Positions 15,300 through 28,264 are shown, counted from the first letter of the stretch. The stretch is 64,000 nucleotides of DNA from Holdemania massiliensis (GCF_022440805.1 NZ_JAKNTK010000001.1:1426001-1490000), one strand, 5' to 3'. The notes: a model not told the origin generated them from the sequence alone. Numbers and translations are program-made.

Positions 15300-15881
15300 A
15301 TGAAACAATCAGAACAAGAAATGAAGGAATGGGCGCAGCAGCTCAACGCTGTCCATCTGCCCCGGTGGGAGGAACTGCCGGATATTGATTTGTATATGGA
15401 TCAGGTCATGACGTTGATGGATCGGTATCTGGATTTGCTTTTAGGCCAGAATCATGAAAAGATCATCACGCCGGCGATGGTCAACAACTATGTAAAGCTG
15501 AATCTGATTCCCGCACCGCATAAGAAGCAATACAATCGCGTGCATCTGGCTTATCTGGTCGCGATCACGATCTTGAAACAGGTGGTGACGATCAAGGAGG
15601 TGCGCGTCGGGATTCTGTATCAGGCCCATTTGAGCGGAACCCGCAATGCCTACAATCTGTTCTGCATGCAGCAGGAATATGAACTCAAAAGGGCAGCGGC
15701 GGAAATTGACCCGCAGCTGGCGCTGCAGGCACAGCCGGAACAAATTCCGTTTGATAATCTGGCGTTAAAAATGGCGTCCGGCGCCTTTGCTCAGAAAATT
15801 GTTGCGGAAAAAGCTGTCGCACTGCAGGAACAGGAATTGCGGCAGATGCAGGAAGAACACAACCGCAGCCTGCAGAAATGA
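15300..15881 (+). CDS. DUF1836 family putative regulator
   Basis: 193 aa. Matches the DUF1836 pattern: LPRWEELPDIDLYMDQVM, then ITPAMVNNYVKLNLIPAP-KKQYNR, which looks like a MerR-type winged helix, then LKQVVTIKEVR. The last ~50 residues are Gln/Glu-rich and helical. Start at ATG 15300 has GAGG 8 bases upstream; an in-frame ATG at 15210 has none. It overlaps the next kinase gene by four bases (ATGA), so the two are translationally coupled. Probably the local transcriptional regulator of the kinase and glycyl-radical genes (inference from position). Confidence 0.82.
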   Translation: MKQSEQEMKEWAQQLNAVHLPRWEELPDIDLYMDQVMTLMDRYLDLLLGQNHEKIITPAMVNNYVKLNLIPAPHKKQYNRVHLAYLVAITILKQVVTIKEVRVGILYQAHLSGTRNAYNLFCMQQEYELKRAAAEIDPQLALQAQPEQIPFDNLALKMASGAFAQKIVAEKAVALQEQELRQMQEEHNRSLQK

Positions 15882-16822
15882 GTCGGTTTGTCGTCATCGG
15901 CGGAGCCAATGTCGATTTGATCGGAAGTGCGGATCAGCCGCTGCGGCTGCACGATTCCAATCCAGGAACAATCCAGACAATGCTGGGCGGGGTCGGCCGC
16001 AATATCGCCGAAAACTTAGCCCGCTTGCAAGAAACGGTGAGTTTAGTCAGTGCTGTTGGGGATGACAGTTTCGGTCATTGGATTCTTGAACAGGGGCGGC
16101 AGTGCGGCATCGATATGCGTGCGGTTCAGCTTCTGAAGGGGCAGCGCACATCGGCGTTTCTTGCCATCTTGGATCCCCGTCATGACCTGCATTGCGCGGT
16201 GGCTGACATGGGCATTCTGAACCAGCTGAATCCTGCAATTCTGCAGCCAGTGCTTGATTCGCTGGATCCCGAGGATGTCTTGATTTGGGATACCAATCTT
16301 GATCCCGAACTGATCAAATGGATTGGCGGGCAGGCTCACTGTTTGCTGGCCATGGATCCGCTCAGTGCGTCTAAAAGTGAAAAAGCCCGCTGCATTCTGC
16401 CCAAGCTGACGTATTTCAAGCCCAATCGGGCAGAAGCCGAACGATTGTGCGGATTCACAATTGAAACACCGGCGCAGATCCGGTCGGCTCTGGATTGGTT
16501 TGCCGCTCAGGGGATCAAGGAAACCGTGCTTTCCTTAGGTGCTCAGGGAACGGCGCTGGCTGTGGGACAGCAGCGGCTGTTAATGAGCCTGGATTCCATC
16601 GTACCGGTCAATACCACTGGTGCCGGTGACTGCTTCTTTGCCGTTTATCTGAGCTGCCGCCGTCAGGGCGTTCCGCTCCAAACGGCGGCGGAACGGGCCG
16701 CCGGCGCTGCGGCGCTGACCTTAAGCGATCCGCTGTCCGTCAGTCCCCGGCTAAAACCCGCGATCTTGGATCACTGGCGGGCGCGGCTGCATTGCCAATG
16801 GCAGGATCTGACACAGATTTAA
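15878..16822 (+). CDS. PfkB-family kinase resembling pseudouridine kinase
   Basis: 314 aa. The N-terminus FVVIGGANVDLIG followed by PG-x9-GGVGRNIAENLARL and SAVGDDSFG is the arrangement seen in PsuK-type pseudouridine kinases; the C-terminal active site is NTTGAGDCFFAVY. Pseudouridine kinases normally sit beside the glycosidase PsuG, which is absent here. Instead the gene follows DUF1836 with a 4-base overlap and precedes the YjjI/YjjW glycyl-radical pair by 78 bases. The substrate is therefore open: pseudouridine, another modified nucleoside, or a sugar. Confidence 0.85.
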   Translation: MSRFVVIGGANVDLIGSADQPLRLHDSNPGTIQTMLGGVGRNIAENLARLQETVSLVSAVGDDSFGHWILEQGRQCGIDMRAVQLLKGQRTSAFLAILDPRHDLHCAVADMGILNQLNPAILQPVLDSLDPEDVLIWDTNLDPELIKWIGGQAHCLLAMDPLSASKSEKARCILPKLTYFKPNRAEAERLCGFTIETPAQIRSALDWFAAQGIKETVLSLGAQGTALAVGQQRLLMSLDSIVPVNTTGAGDCFFAVYLSCRRQGVPLQTAAERAAGAAALTLSDPLSVSPRLKPAILDHWRARLHCQWQDLTQI

Positions 16823-16900
16823 CCTTCTCTTTCAAAAACAGCGGTGTACTCCGCTTGCGAAATCCACAATCTCGATGAAGAAAGAAAAAGGAGAAAAAAC

Positions 16901-18409
16901 ATGGAAGACGTATTGAATATTATTCGTGATGAAACACTGACTTATCAACAACAGCTGCTCGCTTTAGCCCGTCTGGCGGAAAATATGGACGACACGCTAA
17001 AACGCAGTCCTGAATATCTTCAGGGACAAAGCGAAGGCATATTCTGCGATTTGGGTGAAGGTCTGGCTCCTTATCGGCCGCGGTATATCTGTCCGGATTA
17101 TACTCGATTGATGGAATGCGGATCATCATTTCTCGGCTTAACCCCGCCGACGGATCTATTGGAAGCCACTCAGGCGTTATTGATCATGTATCACCATGTT
17201 CCTTCAATCACTTCGTTCCCGGTCTATCTGGGCAATCTCGATCAGCTGCTCGAACCCTTTGTCGTCAAGGAAACACCGCAGCGGGCAAAACAGATTCTGA
17301 AGATGTTTCTGCTGCACATTGACCGTACGCTGACGGATTCCTTCGTGCATGCCGATCTGGGTCCGTCTGCGACCTTAACCGGCGAGCTGATTTTAGAGCT
17401 GACAGAGGAAATGCAGTGTGCGATGCCGAATTTGACGCTGAAATATGATCCGGAACTGACCCCGGATGATTTTCTTAAGCGCTGTGCTTTGTGCATGCTG
17501 AAAACCGCTAAGCCTTCATTTGCCAATCATCGGATGTTTACGCGCGAGTGGGGTGAAGACTATGCCATCGCCTCCTGCTACAATGGATTGAAGATTGGCG
17601 GCGGCGGATTTACTTTGCCGCGGATCCGGCTGTACGAATGCTCGCTGAAGGCCAAAGATCCGCAGGATTTCCTGGATCATGTGCTGCCGCATTATACGCA
17701 GATTATGCTGGAAATGATGGAAGACCGGATTCACTTTTTAGTCGAGACAAGCGCTTTCTTTAAAGCCAATTTCTTAGTCACTGAAGGCTTTGTCAAGCTC
17801 GAAAACTTTACCGGCATGTTCGGCATGGTCGGGTTGGCAGAATGTGTCAATCATCTGCTGCACATCGATGATCCGAAGCATGGCTACGGCAACAATCCGC
17901 AAGCCGACGATCTGGGCGCAGCGATTCTGCAGCGCTTAAGCGATTTGGTTGCCGGTTATACTTCGGCTTACTGCGACTGCACCGATCATCATTTCCGGCT
18001 TCACGCCCAGGTCGGCATTGATTCCGACGGCCGTGAGAACTCCCCGGGAGCACGGATTCCGGTGGGGGCAGAACCGGGCATGCTGAAGCAAATCCAGCAC
18101 GCAGCTCGGATGCATGGCTTTTTCCCGACCGGCATTGGCGATATCTTTAAATTTGAAGAAACCTGGCTGAATACGCCGGAGGCGCTGGGCGACATTATCA
18201 AAGGCGCGATGCAGAGCGGCATGCGCTATTTCTCCGGCTATCTGGAAAACAATGACGTCGTGCGGGTCACCGGTTATCTGGTTAAGAAAAGTGAACTGGC
18301 GAAGCTTGATCAGCATAAGCAGTCGCTCAATAATGTCAGCATCTTCGGCCAGGGCGCGCGGGATAAGGCAAAGGCTCTGGACCGGCGGGTAGAAAAGCTG
18401 GAGCGATGA
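16901..18409 (+). CDS. yjjI: YjjI-family glycyl-radical enzyme
   Basis: 502 aa enzyme of the pyruvate-formate-lyase superfamily with unknown substrate. Gly458 in VRVTGYLV, 45 residues from the end, is the radical site; Cys226 in AIASCYNG, followed by a GGGG turn, is the candidate thiyl cysteine. Shorter than PFL (~750 aa), as expected for YjjI. ATG 16901 is preceded by AAAAAGGAG; an in-frame ATG at 16844 lacks a site. It overlaps its activase gene by 4 bases (ATGA). In E. coli, as I recall, yjjI-yjjW lie beside the deo operon; here deoC is 14 kb away, weakly supporting a nucleoside/deoxyribose link. Confidence 0.9.
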   Translation: MEDVLNIIRDETLTYQQQLLALARLAENMDDTLKRSPEYLQGQSEGIFCDLGEGLAPYRPRYICPDYTRLMECGSSFLGLTPPTDLLEATQALLIMYHHVPSITSFPVYLGNLDQLLEPFVVKETPQRAKQILKMFLLHIDRTLTDSFVHADLGPSATLTGELILELTEEMQCAMPNLTLKYDPELTPDDFLKRCALCMLKTAKPSFANHRMFTREWGEDYAIASCYNGLKIGGGGFTLPRIRLYECSLKAKDPQDFLDHVLPHYTQIMLEMMEDRIHFLVETSAFFKANFLVTEGFVKLENFTGMFGMVGLAECVNHLLHIDDPKHGYGNNPQADDLGAAILQRLSDLVAGYTSAYCDCTDHHFRLHAQVGIDSDGRENSPGARIPVGAEPGMLKQIQHAARMHGFFPTGIGDIFKFEETWLNTPEALGDIIKGAMQSGMRYFSGYLENNDVVRVTGYLVKKSELAKLDQHKQSLNNVSIFGQGARDKAKALDRRVEKLER

Positions 18410-19242
18410 AGGCGCTGATCAACCGGATTATTCCGTTTTCCAATGTGGATGGTCCGGGCAATCGCTGTGCAATTTTTTTCCAGGGATGCCCGCTGCACTG
18501 CGCCTATTGTCATAATCCCGAAACCTGGCGTCTCTGTGACCATTGCGGGAAGTGTGTACCCGGCTGTCCTGCCGCTGCCTTAACAATTCGGGATGGCCAA
18601 GTTCATTGGGATGAAACCCGCTGTGTCGGCTGTGATCAATGCATTCATGTTTGCCCCCATCATGCTTCCTGCAAAGTCAGTGAGCTTACTCCCGATCAAT
18701 TGTTTGAGCAGATTGCGGAAACCTTCCCGTTTGTTCAGGGGATTACGGTCAGCGGTGGAGAATGCATGCTCTATGCCGATTTTCTCACGGATTTGTTTCG
18801 CCAAGTGAAGGCGGCGGGGAAAACCTGTCTGATCGATTCCAACGGGGTCTTCGCGTTTGAAAAATATCCTGAATTGTTGGCGCTGTGCGATGGCGTGATG
18901 CTGGATATAAAAGCTTATGATGAACCTTTCCATCGCCAGCTGACCGGCGCGTCGAATCGGCAGGTGCTGGATAATTTGATTCTGCTGCGGGATAGCGGAA
19001 AGCTGGAGGAAGTTCGGACCGTACTGCTGCCGCAGTTTCCGGAACAAAACGCGCGGACGGTGCGGGCGGTCAATGAATTGCTTCAGGGGAAAATCCGTTA
19101 TAAATTGCTGCGCTACCGGCCTTTTGGCGTTTGTGAGGAAGGACTGCAGTTCTGCGGCCGCACGATTACGCCGTTAGCGGAAGCAGAACGGCTGGCTCAG
19201 GCTGAAATGGACCGCGGATATTTTAACTGTGTTGTGATTTGA
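18406..19242 (+). CDS. yjjW: YjjW-type glycyl-radical enzyme activase (radical SAM)
   Basis: 278 aa. Uses a [4Fe-4S] cluster and S-adenosylmethionine to make the glycyl radical on YjjI. The radical-SAM motif is CPLHCAYC (Cys28, Cys32, Cys35). An inserted ferredoxin-like segment carries two further cluster motifs, CDHCGKCVPGC and CVGCDQCIHVC. VSGGE follows at the SAM-binding strand. The ATG overlaps the yjjI stop (ATGA), which fixes both start and partner. A short terminator follows about 35 bases after the stop. Confidence 0.93.
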   Translation: MKALINRIIPFSNVDGPGNRCAIFFQGCPLHCAYCHNPETWRLCDHCGKCVPGCPAAALTIRDGQVHWDETRCVGCDQCIHVCPHHASCKVSELTPDQLFEQIAETFPFVQGITVSGGECMLYADFLTDLFRQVKAAGKTCLIDSNGVFAFEKYPELLALCDGVMLDIKAYDEPFHRQLTGASNRQVLDNLILLRDSGKLEEVRTVLLPQFPEQNARTVRAVNELLQGKIRYKLLRYRPFGVCEEGLQFCGRTITPLAEAERLAQAEMDRGYFNCVVI

Positions 19243-19276
19243 GCAAGGCTTGTGAAAAAGAGATTTGAGGATACGG

Positions 19277-19304
19277 GGAAGTTCGTAAGGGCTTCCTTTT
19301 TGTT
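19277..19304 (+). terminator. Weak terminator after yjjW
   Basis: GGAAG...CTTCC stem, 10-12 base loop, T5. Confidence 0.5.
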
Positions 19305-19379
19305 CGGCTGCCCTCTTTATAAAATAGGCAGGAACGTGATATAATAAAAAAGCAAGTCAACGAAGGAGCGTCGGGCCGG

Positions 19380-20210
19380 ATGAAAACACCACAAAAAGCG
19401 ATATCGCAGCTGATCTCGCAGAAGGAAATTTTAGAACAGCTTAAAGAAATTGGCGTCAGTGCCGGCATGATCCTAGAAGTTCATGCGTCGCTGAGCGCTT
19501 TTGGTTATGTCTGCGGCGGCGCCCAGACGGTTGTCAATGCGCTGATCGAGGCCGTCGGTTATTCCGGAACGCTTTTGATGGCGCTGCAATGCTCAGATAA
19601 TACAGAACCCTCGGCCTGGGAAAACCCGCCGATTGAACGGCATTTGATCAAAACGGTCCGGGAACAGATGCCGGCTTTTAATAAAAAGGAAACCGACACC
19701 CGGGCGATGGGAGCAGTCGTTGAAAATTTACGCCGTCGGGATGGGATTGTCATCTCTCATCATCCCAACTGTGCCTATGTTGCCTGGGGCAAATATGCCA
19801 AACTGCTTTGCAATCACCAGTCGCTGCATTTTCCGTTGTCCGAAGAATCACCGGCCGCCCGGCTGTATGAGCTGAAAGGCTCAGTGCTGTTAATGGGCGT
19901 GGACTATCAACGCTGCACAGCTCTGCATTTAGCGGAATACCGCAGCGAGATCCGACCGGTTATTTTGCGCGGTGCAGCGGTGGAGCTGGAAGGCAAACGG
20001 ATGTGGAAGAAGTATCTGGATTTAGATATCGACAGTGAAATCTTCAATAAAGTGGGCAAACGCCTGGAAGAAAAGGGCTTTGTAAAAAAGGGAAAGGTGG
20101 GAATGGCTGATCTGAAGCTGTTTAAAGCCGATGCGGCGATCGATGAGGCCGTCCGCTATTTTGTCAAAGATCATCCTTATGCCCGTTATCTGCAGCCAAG
20201 CTTATTTTAG
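19380..20210 (+). CDS. AAC(3)-family acetyltransferase
   Basis: 276 aa. Fits the aminoglycoside 3-N-acetyltransferase fold: VHASLSAFGYVCGGAQTVVNAL near the N-terminus (acetyl-CoA site) and SHHPNCAYVAWG plus SPAARLYELKGSVLLMGV further in. Chromosomal members such as B. subtilis YokD-like proteins are not proven resistance enzymes, so resistance should not be assumed. A TATAAT (19340-19345) lies upstream and GAAGGAG precedes the ATG at a slightly long spacing. Monocistronic, with no mobile element nearby. Confidence 0.85.
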   Translation: MKTPQKAISQLISQKEILEQLKEIGVSAGMILEVHASLSAFGYVCGGAQTVVNALIEAVGYSGTLLMALQCSDNTEPSAWENPPIERHLIKTVREQMPAFNKKETDTRAMGAVVENLRRRDGIVISHHPNCAYVAWGKYAKLLCNHQSLHFPLSEESPAARLYELKGSVLLMGVDYQRCTALHLAEYRSEIRPVILRGAAVELEGKRMWKKYLDLDIDSEIFNKVGKRLEEKGFVKKGKVGMADLKLFKADAAIDEAVRYFVKDHPYARYLQPSLF

Positions 20211-20281
20211 CAAGTAAAGACCGTCGTTCTGTCGGCGGGGTCGGTAAATAGTAAGTCAGAAAAAATAAAAAAAGATGAAAT

Positions 20282-20320
20282 AAAAAGCAGCGAGGACAAA
20301 AGTGACCCGTTGCTTTTTGC
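20282..20320 (+). terminator. Terminator after the AAC(3)-like gene
   Basis: AAAAAGCAGCG ... CGTTGCTTTTT stem with one G-U pair. T tracts on both sides let it serve the convergent minus gene as well. Confidence 0.75.
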
Positions 20321-20376
20321 TTTGTATTGTTTTTTATCGTTCTATTGACAAGCGCTGAAACCCAGCCGGCATTTTC

Positions 20377-20847
20377 TTAATCCAATTCAAATAAGGAGCT
20401 TAGCCACGCGCCTAATTCCCGCAGTATTGTTTCTTCCTGCAAGCCGAACCGGTTGGGGATCGGGGCATCCAGATCCAAGACAGCAACCACTTGACCGTGA
20501 AGGCGGATGGGGACGACAATTTCGCTGCGGCTGGCCCCATCGCAGGCAATGTGACCAGGGAACTGATGGACATCCGGCACGACTAAACATTCTCCTTGCA
20601 AAGCGGCAGTGCCGCAGACCCCTTTGCCCAAGGCGATATGCGTACAGGCAGGTTTTCCCTGAAAAGGTCCTAAGATCAGTTCGTTTTCTTTCATCAGATA
20701 GAATCCCGCCCAGTTCAAGTTCGGCAGACTCTGCATGATCAGCGCGCTGAGATTGGCCAGGCAGCAGATTCGGTCGGTCTCTTGCGCACATAGCGCTTTG
20801 GCATTGTCAAGCAAAGACTCCAGATTCATTGTTAAGTTTTCTTCCAT
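20377..20847 (-). CDS. GAF-domain free methionine-(R)-sulfoxide reductase
   Basis: 156 aa single GAF domain of the fRMsr (YebR-like) family, which reduces free methionine-R-sulfoxide. The three family cysteines are visible in KPACTHI, GKGVCGTAA and HIACDGASRSEIVVP, and NWAGFYL marks the substrate pocket. Oxidative-damage repair fits an obligate anaerobe. GGAGG lies 7 bases before the second of two tandem ATG codons, used here; the first ATG, at 20850, is also possible. Confidence 0.92.
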   Translation of the reverse strand: MEENLTMNLESLLDNAKALCAQETDRICCLANLSALIMQSLPNLNWAGFYLMKENELILGPFQGKPACTHIALGKGVCGTAALQGECLVVPDVHQFPGHIACDGASRSEIVVPIRLHGQVVAVLDLDAPIPNRFGLQEETILRELGAWLSSLFELD

Positions 20848-20917
20848 CATGATTCCTCCGTTTTTTATATTTTACAGGAATCGGCAGAAAAAAGGAACGT
20901 TTCCGTGCAGAATGTGC

Positions 20918-20923
20918 TATAAT
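20918..20923 (+). promoter_or_regulatory. Extended -10 of the thiT leader
   Basis: TGC-TATAAT extended -10 just ahead of the TPP riboswitch; the -35 is weak. Confidence 0.5.
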
Positions 20924-20934
20924 GTTTACCGTGA

Positions 20935-21054
20935 ACAGGGGAGCAAATGCTGAGATCCAACGATGGAACAAACCCTTATCACCTGATCTAGGTAAAACTA
21001 GCGTAGGGAGTTTACTGATTTTTCCTTACGCCTCACACTTGGAGGTGTTTTTTT
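20935..21054 (+). promoter_or_regulatory. TPP riboswitch (THI element) with expression platform
   Basis: Conserved core in order: GGGAGC, TGCTGAGA (20949-20955), ACCCTT, ACCTGATCTAGG, and ACTAGCGTAGGGA ending near 21009. Downstream, GCCTC can pair with GAGGT over the GGAGG ribosome site (21041-21045) and is followed by seven T residues just before the ATG. Thiamine pyrophosphate could therefore act by masking the ribosome site, by termination, or both. Confidence 0.93.
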
Positions 21055-21564
21055 ATGAAATGGACAACCAAAGATCTCGTCTACATGGCGCTGTACGCTG
21101 CATTATTCATCGTACTTGACGTCGCTGTCAACACCCTCGGAATTTTACAGATGCCCAACGGCGGTTCACTGGGCGTATCGGTCATTCCGCTTTTAATGGC
21201 CAGTTACCATTTAGGCTGGCAGAAAGGGACGGTCGTTTCCGTTCTTTCGATTCTGCTGCAGTATGTTACCGGACCGATGTATACACCGGACCTGCTCGGC
21301 TTTCTGCTCGACTACTTCATCGCCTTTTCCGTTTACGGACTGGCAAGCCTGTTTCCGAATTATAAATGGTTTTATTCCGGAGTTCTGATTACTAATCTGA
21401 TCCGGCTGCTTTCCAGCACGCTGTCCGGAACCTGGGTTTGGGGTTTGGATTATTGGCCGTCATTTCTTTACAATGCGACCTATATGATCCCAACAGCGAT
21501 TCTGTGCCTGGTGCTGCTGCCGTTAGTCATGCCTCGCCTCAAACCGGCGATGAACAAGAAATAA
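21055..21564 (+). CDS. thiT: Thiamine transporter, ECF S component
   Basis: 169 aa integral membrane protein with about six helices that binds thiamine and docks on the shared ECF energising module (EcfAA'T), which is not in this window. NGGSLGVSVIPLLMASYHLGW in the second and third spans and the aromatic Trp/Tyr-rich final loops are ThiT features. The TPP riboswitch directly upstream, ending at its ribosome site, independently supports thiamine as the ligand. Confidence 0.95.
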   Translation: MKWTTKDLVYMALYAALFIVLDVAVNTLGILQMPNGGSLGVSVIPLLMASYHLGWQKGTVVSVLSILLQYVTGPMYTPDLLGFLLDYFIAFSVYGLASLFPNYKWFYSGVLITNLIRLLSSTLSGTWVWGLDYWPSFLYNATYMIPTAILCLVLLPLVMPRLKPAMNKK

Positions 21565-21621
21565 AAAGTCCTATTTTCGATTAGATCAGAAAAACTCAGC
21601 AATCAGCCGTTTTCTAACAAA

Positions 21622-21681
21622 AAATCCCCGCAGAGAGAAGCCTGTCTTCGGACATCGCTTAAGCCTGCGGGTTTTCTTTTA
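21622..21681. terminator. Terminator between thiT and the CotF-like pair
   Basis: CCCCGCAG ... CTGCGGG with an inner GTC-TTCG-GAC hairpin, then TTTTCTTTT; A-rich on the other flank, so probably bidirectional. Confidence 0.8.
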
Positions 21682-21710
21682 TTTCAATAAGGGAGAAAAC
21701 AAAAATGAAC

Positions 21711-22028
21711 TTAGTTTAACTGACTTTCTTCCGATTTAAAGGTTTGGTGCTTGGTATCAATTTTCTGGGCCTGTTCTTTTTCCAGCTTATACCAGCCCTT
21801 TTCAAACATCAGATCGTATGTTTTCCGCTGCAACTGGCTGCTTTCCTGAAACAGACCGAACACTTTTGTATACAGGTCGTTGTTGCTGGCTTCCTGACAG
21901 GCTAAAGAATACATGTATGTGATATGCTTGATGGATATCAACAGATCATTCAGCCGGTCGCGGTCGTTAAAGCGTTTCTCGTCCGGTAAAATTTCGGACT
22001 TCGGATTCATGACTTCCTGGCTGCTCAT
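21711..22028 (-). CDS. CotF-like spore coat family protein
   Basis: 105 aa helical protein. RLNDLLISIKHITYMYSLA, then EASN, then LMFEKGWYKLEKEQA follow the Coat_F family pattern (two long helices and a terminal M-x-x-K-G-W-Y motif). Coat_F proteins are spore coat components in Bacillus and Clostridium. The start overlaps the upstream gene's stop by 4 bases, so the two are made together. The organism may sporulate, or may keep the family for another surface role. Confidence 0.75.
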   Translation of the reverse strand: MSSQEVMNPKSEILPDEKRFNDRDRLNDLLISIKHITYMYSLACQEASNNDLYTKVFGLFQESSQLQRKTYDLMFEKGWYKLEKEQAQKIDTKHQTFKSEESQLN

Positions 22029-22240
22029 TCGTTGACACTTCCTTTCAGTTCATCGGTCAGAATGGAATATTGACTTTTTAAGGTCTCGTAGTAGTGAGCG
22101 GCAAAGTCGCTGACTTGCTGGTCTTCAATCTTTTGGCTGTAATCCTCCGCTTTCTTGGCTGTAGTCAGCAGCGTTTCCAGCAGATCTGCCAAGTAGGAGC
22201 AATCTTTCGGGGAAAGCATTTTCGGCGGTGTTTTCATCAT
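22025..22240 (-). CDS. Small helical protein coupled to the CotF-like gene
   Basis: 71 aa, two predicted helices (DCSYLADLLETLLTTAKKAED and HYYETLKSQYSILTDEL). No signal peptide. It looks like a shortened relative of the CotF fold, and such genes often pair with CotF-like ones. AAGGAGG precedes the tandem ATGs at 22240/22237. Family assignment is by context and shape only. Confidence 0.65.
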   Translation of the reverse strand: MMKTPPKMLSPKDCSYLADLLETLLTTAKKAEDYSQKIEDQQVSDFAAHYYETLKSQYSILTDELKGSVNE

Positions 22241-22416
22241 CCAGCCTCCTTTCTTCTCAGAGTATGGGCAATGCAAAATGTTTTATGCGTGAATTGGTGT
22301 TGGTTCTCAGGCGGTTTGTACTGACGGATCCGACTGGATTCCCCTCTTTTCGTCCAGACTAAAAAGAGGTATAATAAAAAAGATTTTTGTAAAAAGAAGA
22401 AACGAGGTGAATCAAC

Positions 22417-22977
22417 ATGCTGCCTGAGGTGGGATCGCAAGTCTACATTCAGAGTTTCAAGCATGATGGTTCGCTGCATCGGACATGGGCTAAGGGATTC
22501 GTTATTGAAGCGGGTGTACGCCGGGTGATTGCCGTGACTAACAAAACTTGGGTCACGGAAGCCGATGGACGCCGTTGGTTTACACGGGAACCTGCAATCT
22601 GCTTCTTCTATCCTGATCACTGGTACAATGTGATTACAATGATTCGGAAAACCGGTATCTATTATTATTGTAATCTTGCTTCGCCTAGTTTATATGATGG
22701 AGAAGCAATTAAGAATATTGATTATGATTTGGATGTCAAGTTGTTTCCAGATGGACGAATTGAGATTTTGGATGAAGACGAATATGTTCAGCATGGCCGT
22801 GAAATGGGATACAGCGAACCGCTGAAGCATGCCGTAGAAAAAGAGATGGATGTGCTGATCGGAAAGATTAAAAAGAAAGAATCACCATTCAATCAAAAAG
22901 AGATTGAGTGTCTGTACCACGAATATCTGGAACTGCTGCATACAACGCTGCAAAGTTCCGGAAGCGAGAAGCTTTGA
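22417..22977 (+). CDS. DUF402 nucleoside tri/diphosphate phosphatase-like protein
   Basis: 186 aa. Matches the Firmicutes DUF402 group (B. subtilis YgaC / S. aureus SA1684 type, called NtdP), which hydrolyses nucleoside tri- and diphosphates: VQ/YIQSFKHDGSLHRTW at the N-terminus, the WYNVITMIRKTGIYYYCNLASP beta core, and DYDLDVKLFPDG with the metal-binding aspartates. CGAGGTG precedes the ATG. Followed at once by a strong terminator, then the rRNA operon. Confidence 0.85.
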   Translation: MLPEVGSQVYIQSFKHDGSLHRTWAKGFVIEAGVRRVIAVTNKTWVTEADGRRWFTREPAICFFYPDHWYNVITMIRKTGIYYYCNLASPSLYDGEAIKNIDYDLDVKLFPDGRIEILDEDEYVQHGREMGYSEPLKHAVEKEMDVLIGKIKKKESPFNQKEIECLYHEYLELLHTTLQSSGSEKL

Positions 22978-23007
22978 CTCAGTAAGAACTGAATCAAAGC
23001 TTCTTTG
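22968..23007 (+). terminator. Terminator of the DUF402 gene
   Basis: GAAGCTTTGA ... TCAAAGCTTC with an inner ACTCAGT/AACTGA stem; overlaps the last codons and stop. Confidence 0.8.
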
Positions 23008-23206
23008 TTCATTGAAGACGGCTATATCGATATAGAAAAGAACGGGGGATGACAGGGCTATCGAAGAAATAATTTAAACTTGATGTATAAAATGATTAAA
23101 ACTGGGAAAGGTGTTGGATAGTAGTTAGGCAGAATCCTAAATAAGGCTTTAAAATAAGGCGAAAATGATGTGATTGGAAAAAACTAAAAAAAAGTGAAAA
23201 AAAGAC

Positions 23207-23235
23207 TTGCCAAAAGTAAAGATTCGGGATATACT
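23207..23235 (+). promoter_or_regulatory. rRNA operon promoter
   Basis: TTGCCA (23207-23212), 17 bases, TATACT (23230-23235), about 135 bases before the mature 16S end. Confidence 0.8.
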
Positions 23236-23266
23236 AACTAAGCTGACTCGGTGAGAGTCAAGCGCG

Positions 23267-23280
23267 TCGATCTTTGAAAA
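23267..23280 (+). promoter_or_regulatory. boxA-like antitermination site (leader)
   Basis: GATCTTTGAAAA, similar to the Bacillus rRNA boxA TGTTCTTTGAAAA. A second copy lies in the spacer at 24995-25007. Confidence 0.6.
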
Positions 23281-23370
23281 CTAAACAGGAAGAAAAGCAC
23301 AAAATACAACGTCAATTCATAAAGAATCTGTCTTAGGACAGAGAAGATAAACGAGCTAAACAAACTCGAA

Positions 23371-24908
<1,538 letters not shown>

Positions 24909-24994
24909 AAGGAGAAAGACGAGAAAAGTTGGATTTTGTGAAAAAGTAAGCCTGTTTAGTTTTGAGAGATCGAAAGATTTCTCAGTCCAGTGAT

Positions 24995-25007
24995 TGTTCT
25001 TTGAAAA
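24995..25007 (+). promoter_or_regulatory. boxA-like site in the 16S-23S spacer
   Basis: TGTTCTTTGAAAA in the ~250-base spacer. The spacer contains no tRNA-Ile or tRNA-Ala gene; no cloverleaf or TTCGAATC arm is found. Confidence 0.65.
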
Positions 25008-25159
25008 CCGAATAACAGAAAACAGATAGAAAGACATGATCTTTCTGAAAAGTTGAAAAGATTTCAAAAATCAGAACAAGATATTTGAAGTTGAACGTTG
25101 AACAGTTCTTAAGAAAGAAAAGCGTAACTGGACGACTCGCAGTCAAGACAGGAACGCGT

Positions 25160-28053
<2,894 letters not shown>

Positions 28054-28150
28054 ACATGAGGAAAAAACAAACGTTCATAACGAAGTAAGAAAGAGCAAGA
28101 CTTTCTAGAAGCAACTGTTATTTGGTTTTCAGGGAATAATCCTGAAACGA

Positions 28151-28264
28151 TCTGGTGACGATAGCGAAATGGTCACACCTGTTCCCATCCCGAACACAGA
28201 AGTTAAGCATTTCCGCGGCGAGAATAGCTATGCCTGCCATAGTGAAGGCAGCTCGTTGCCAGGT
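28151..28264 (+). rRNA. rrf: 5S ribosomal RNA
   Basis: 5' TCTGGTGACG pairs with 3' CGTTGCCAGG. Core CCCATCCCGAACACAGAAGT is present. About 113 bases, 97 bases after the 23S. Confidence 0.96.

Noticed and set aside
19380..20210. Acquired aminoglycoside-resistance gene
   Set aside because: The family match is real, but composition and context are chromosomal and many members are not resistance enzymes.
24909..25157. tRNA-Ile or tRNA-Ala in the rRNA spacer
   Set aside because: No cloverleaf, T-arm TTCGANTC or acceptor pairing found.
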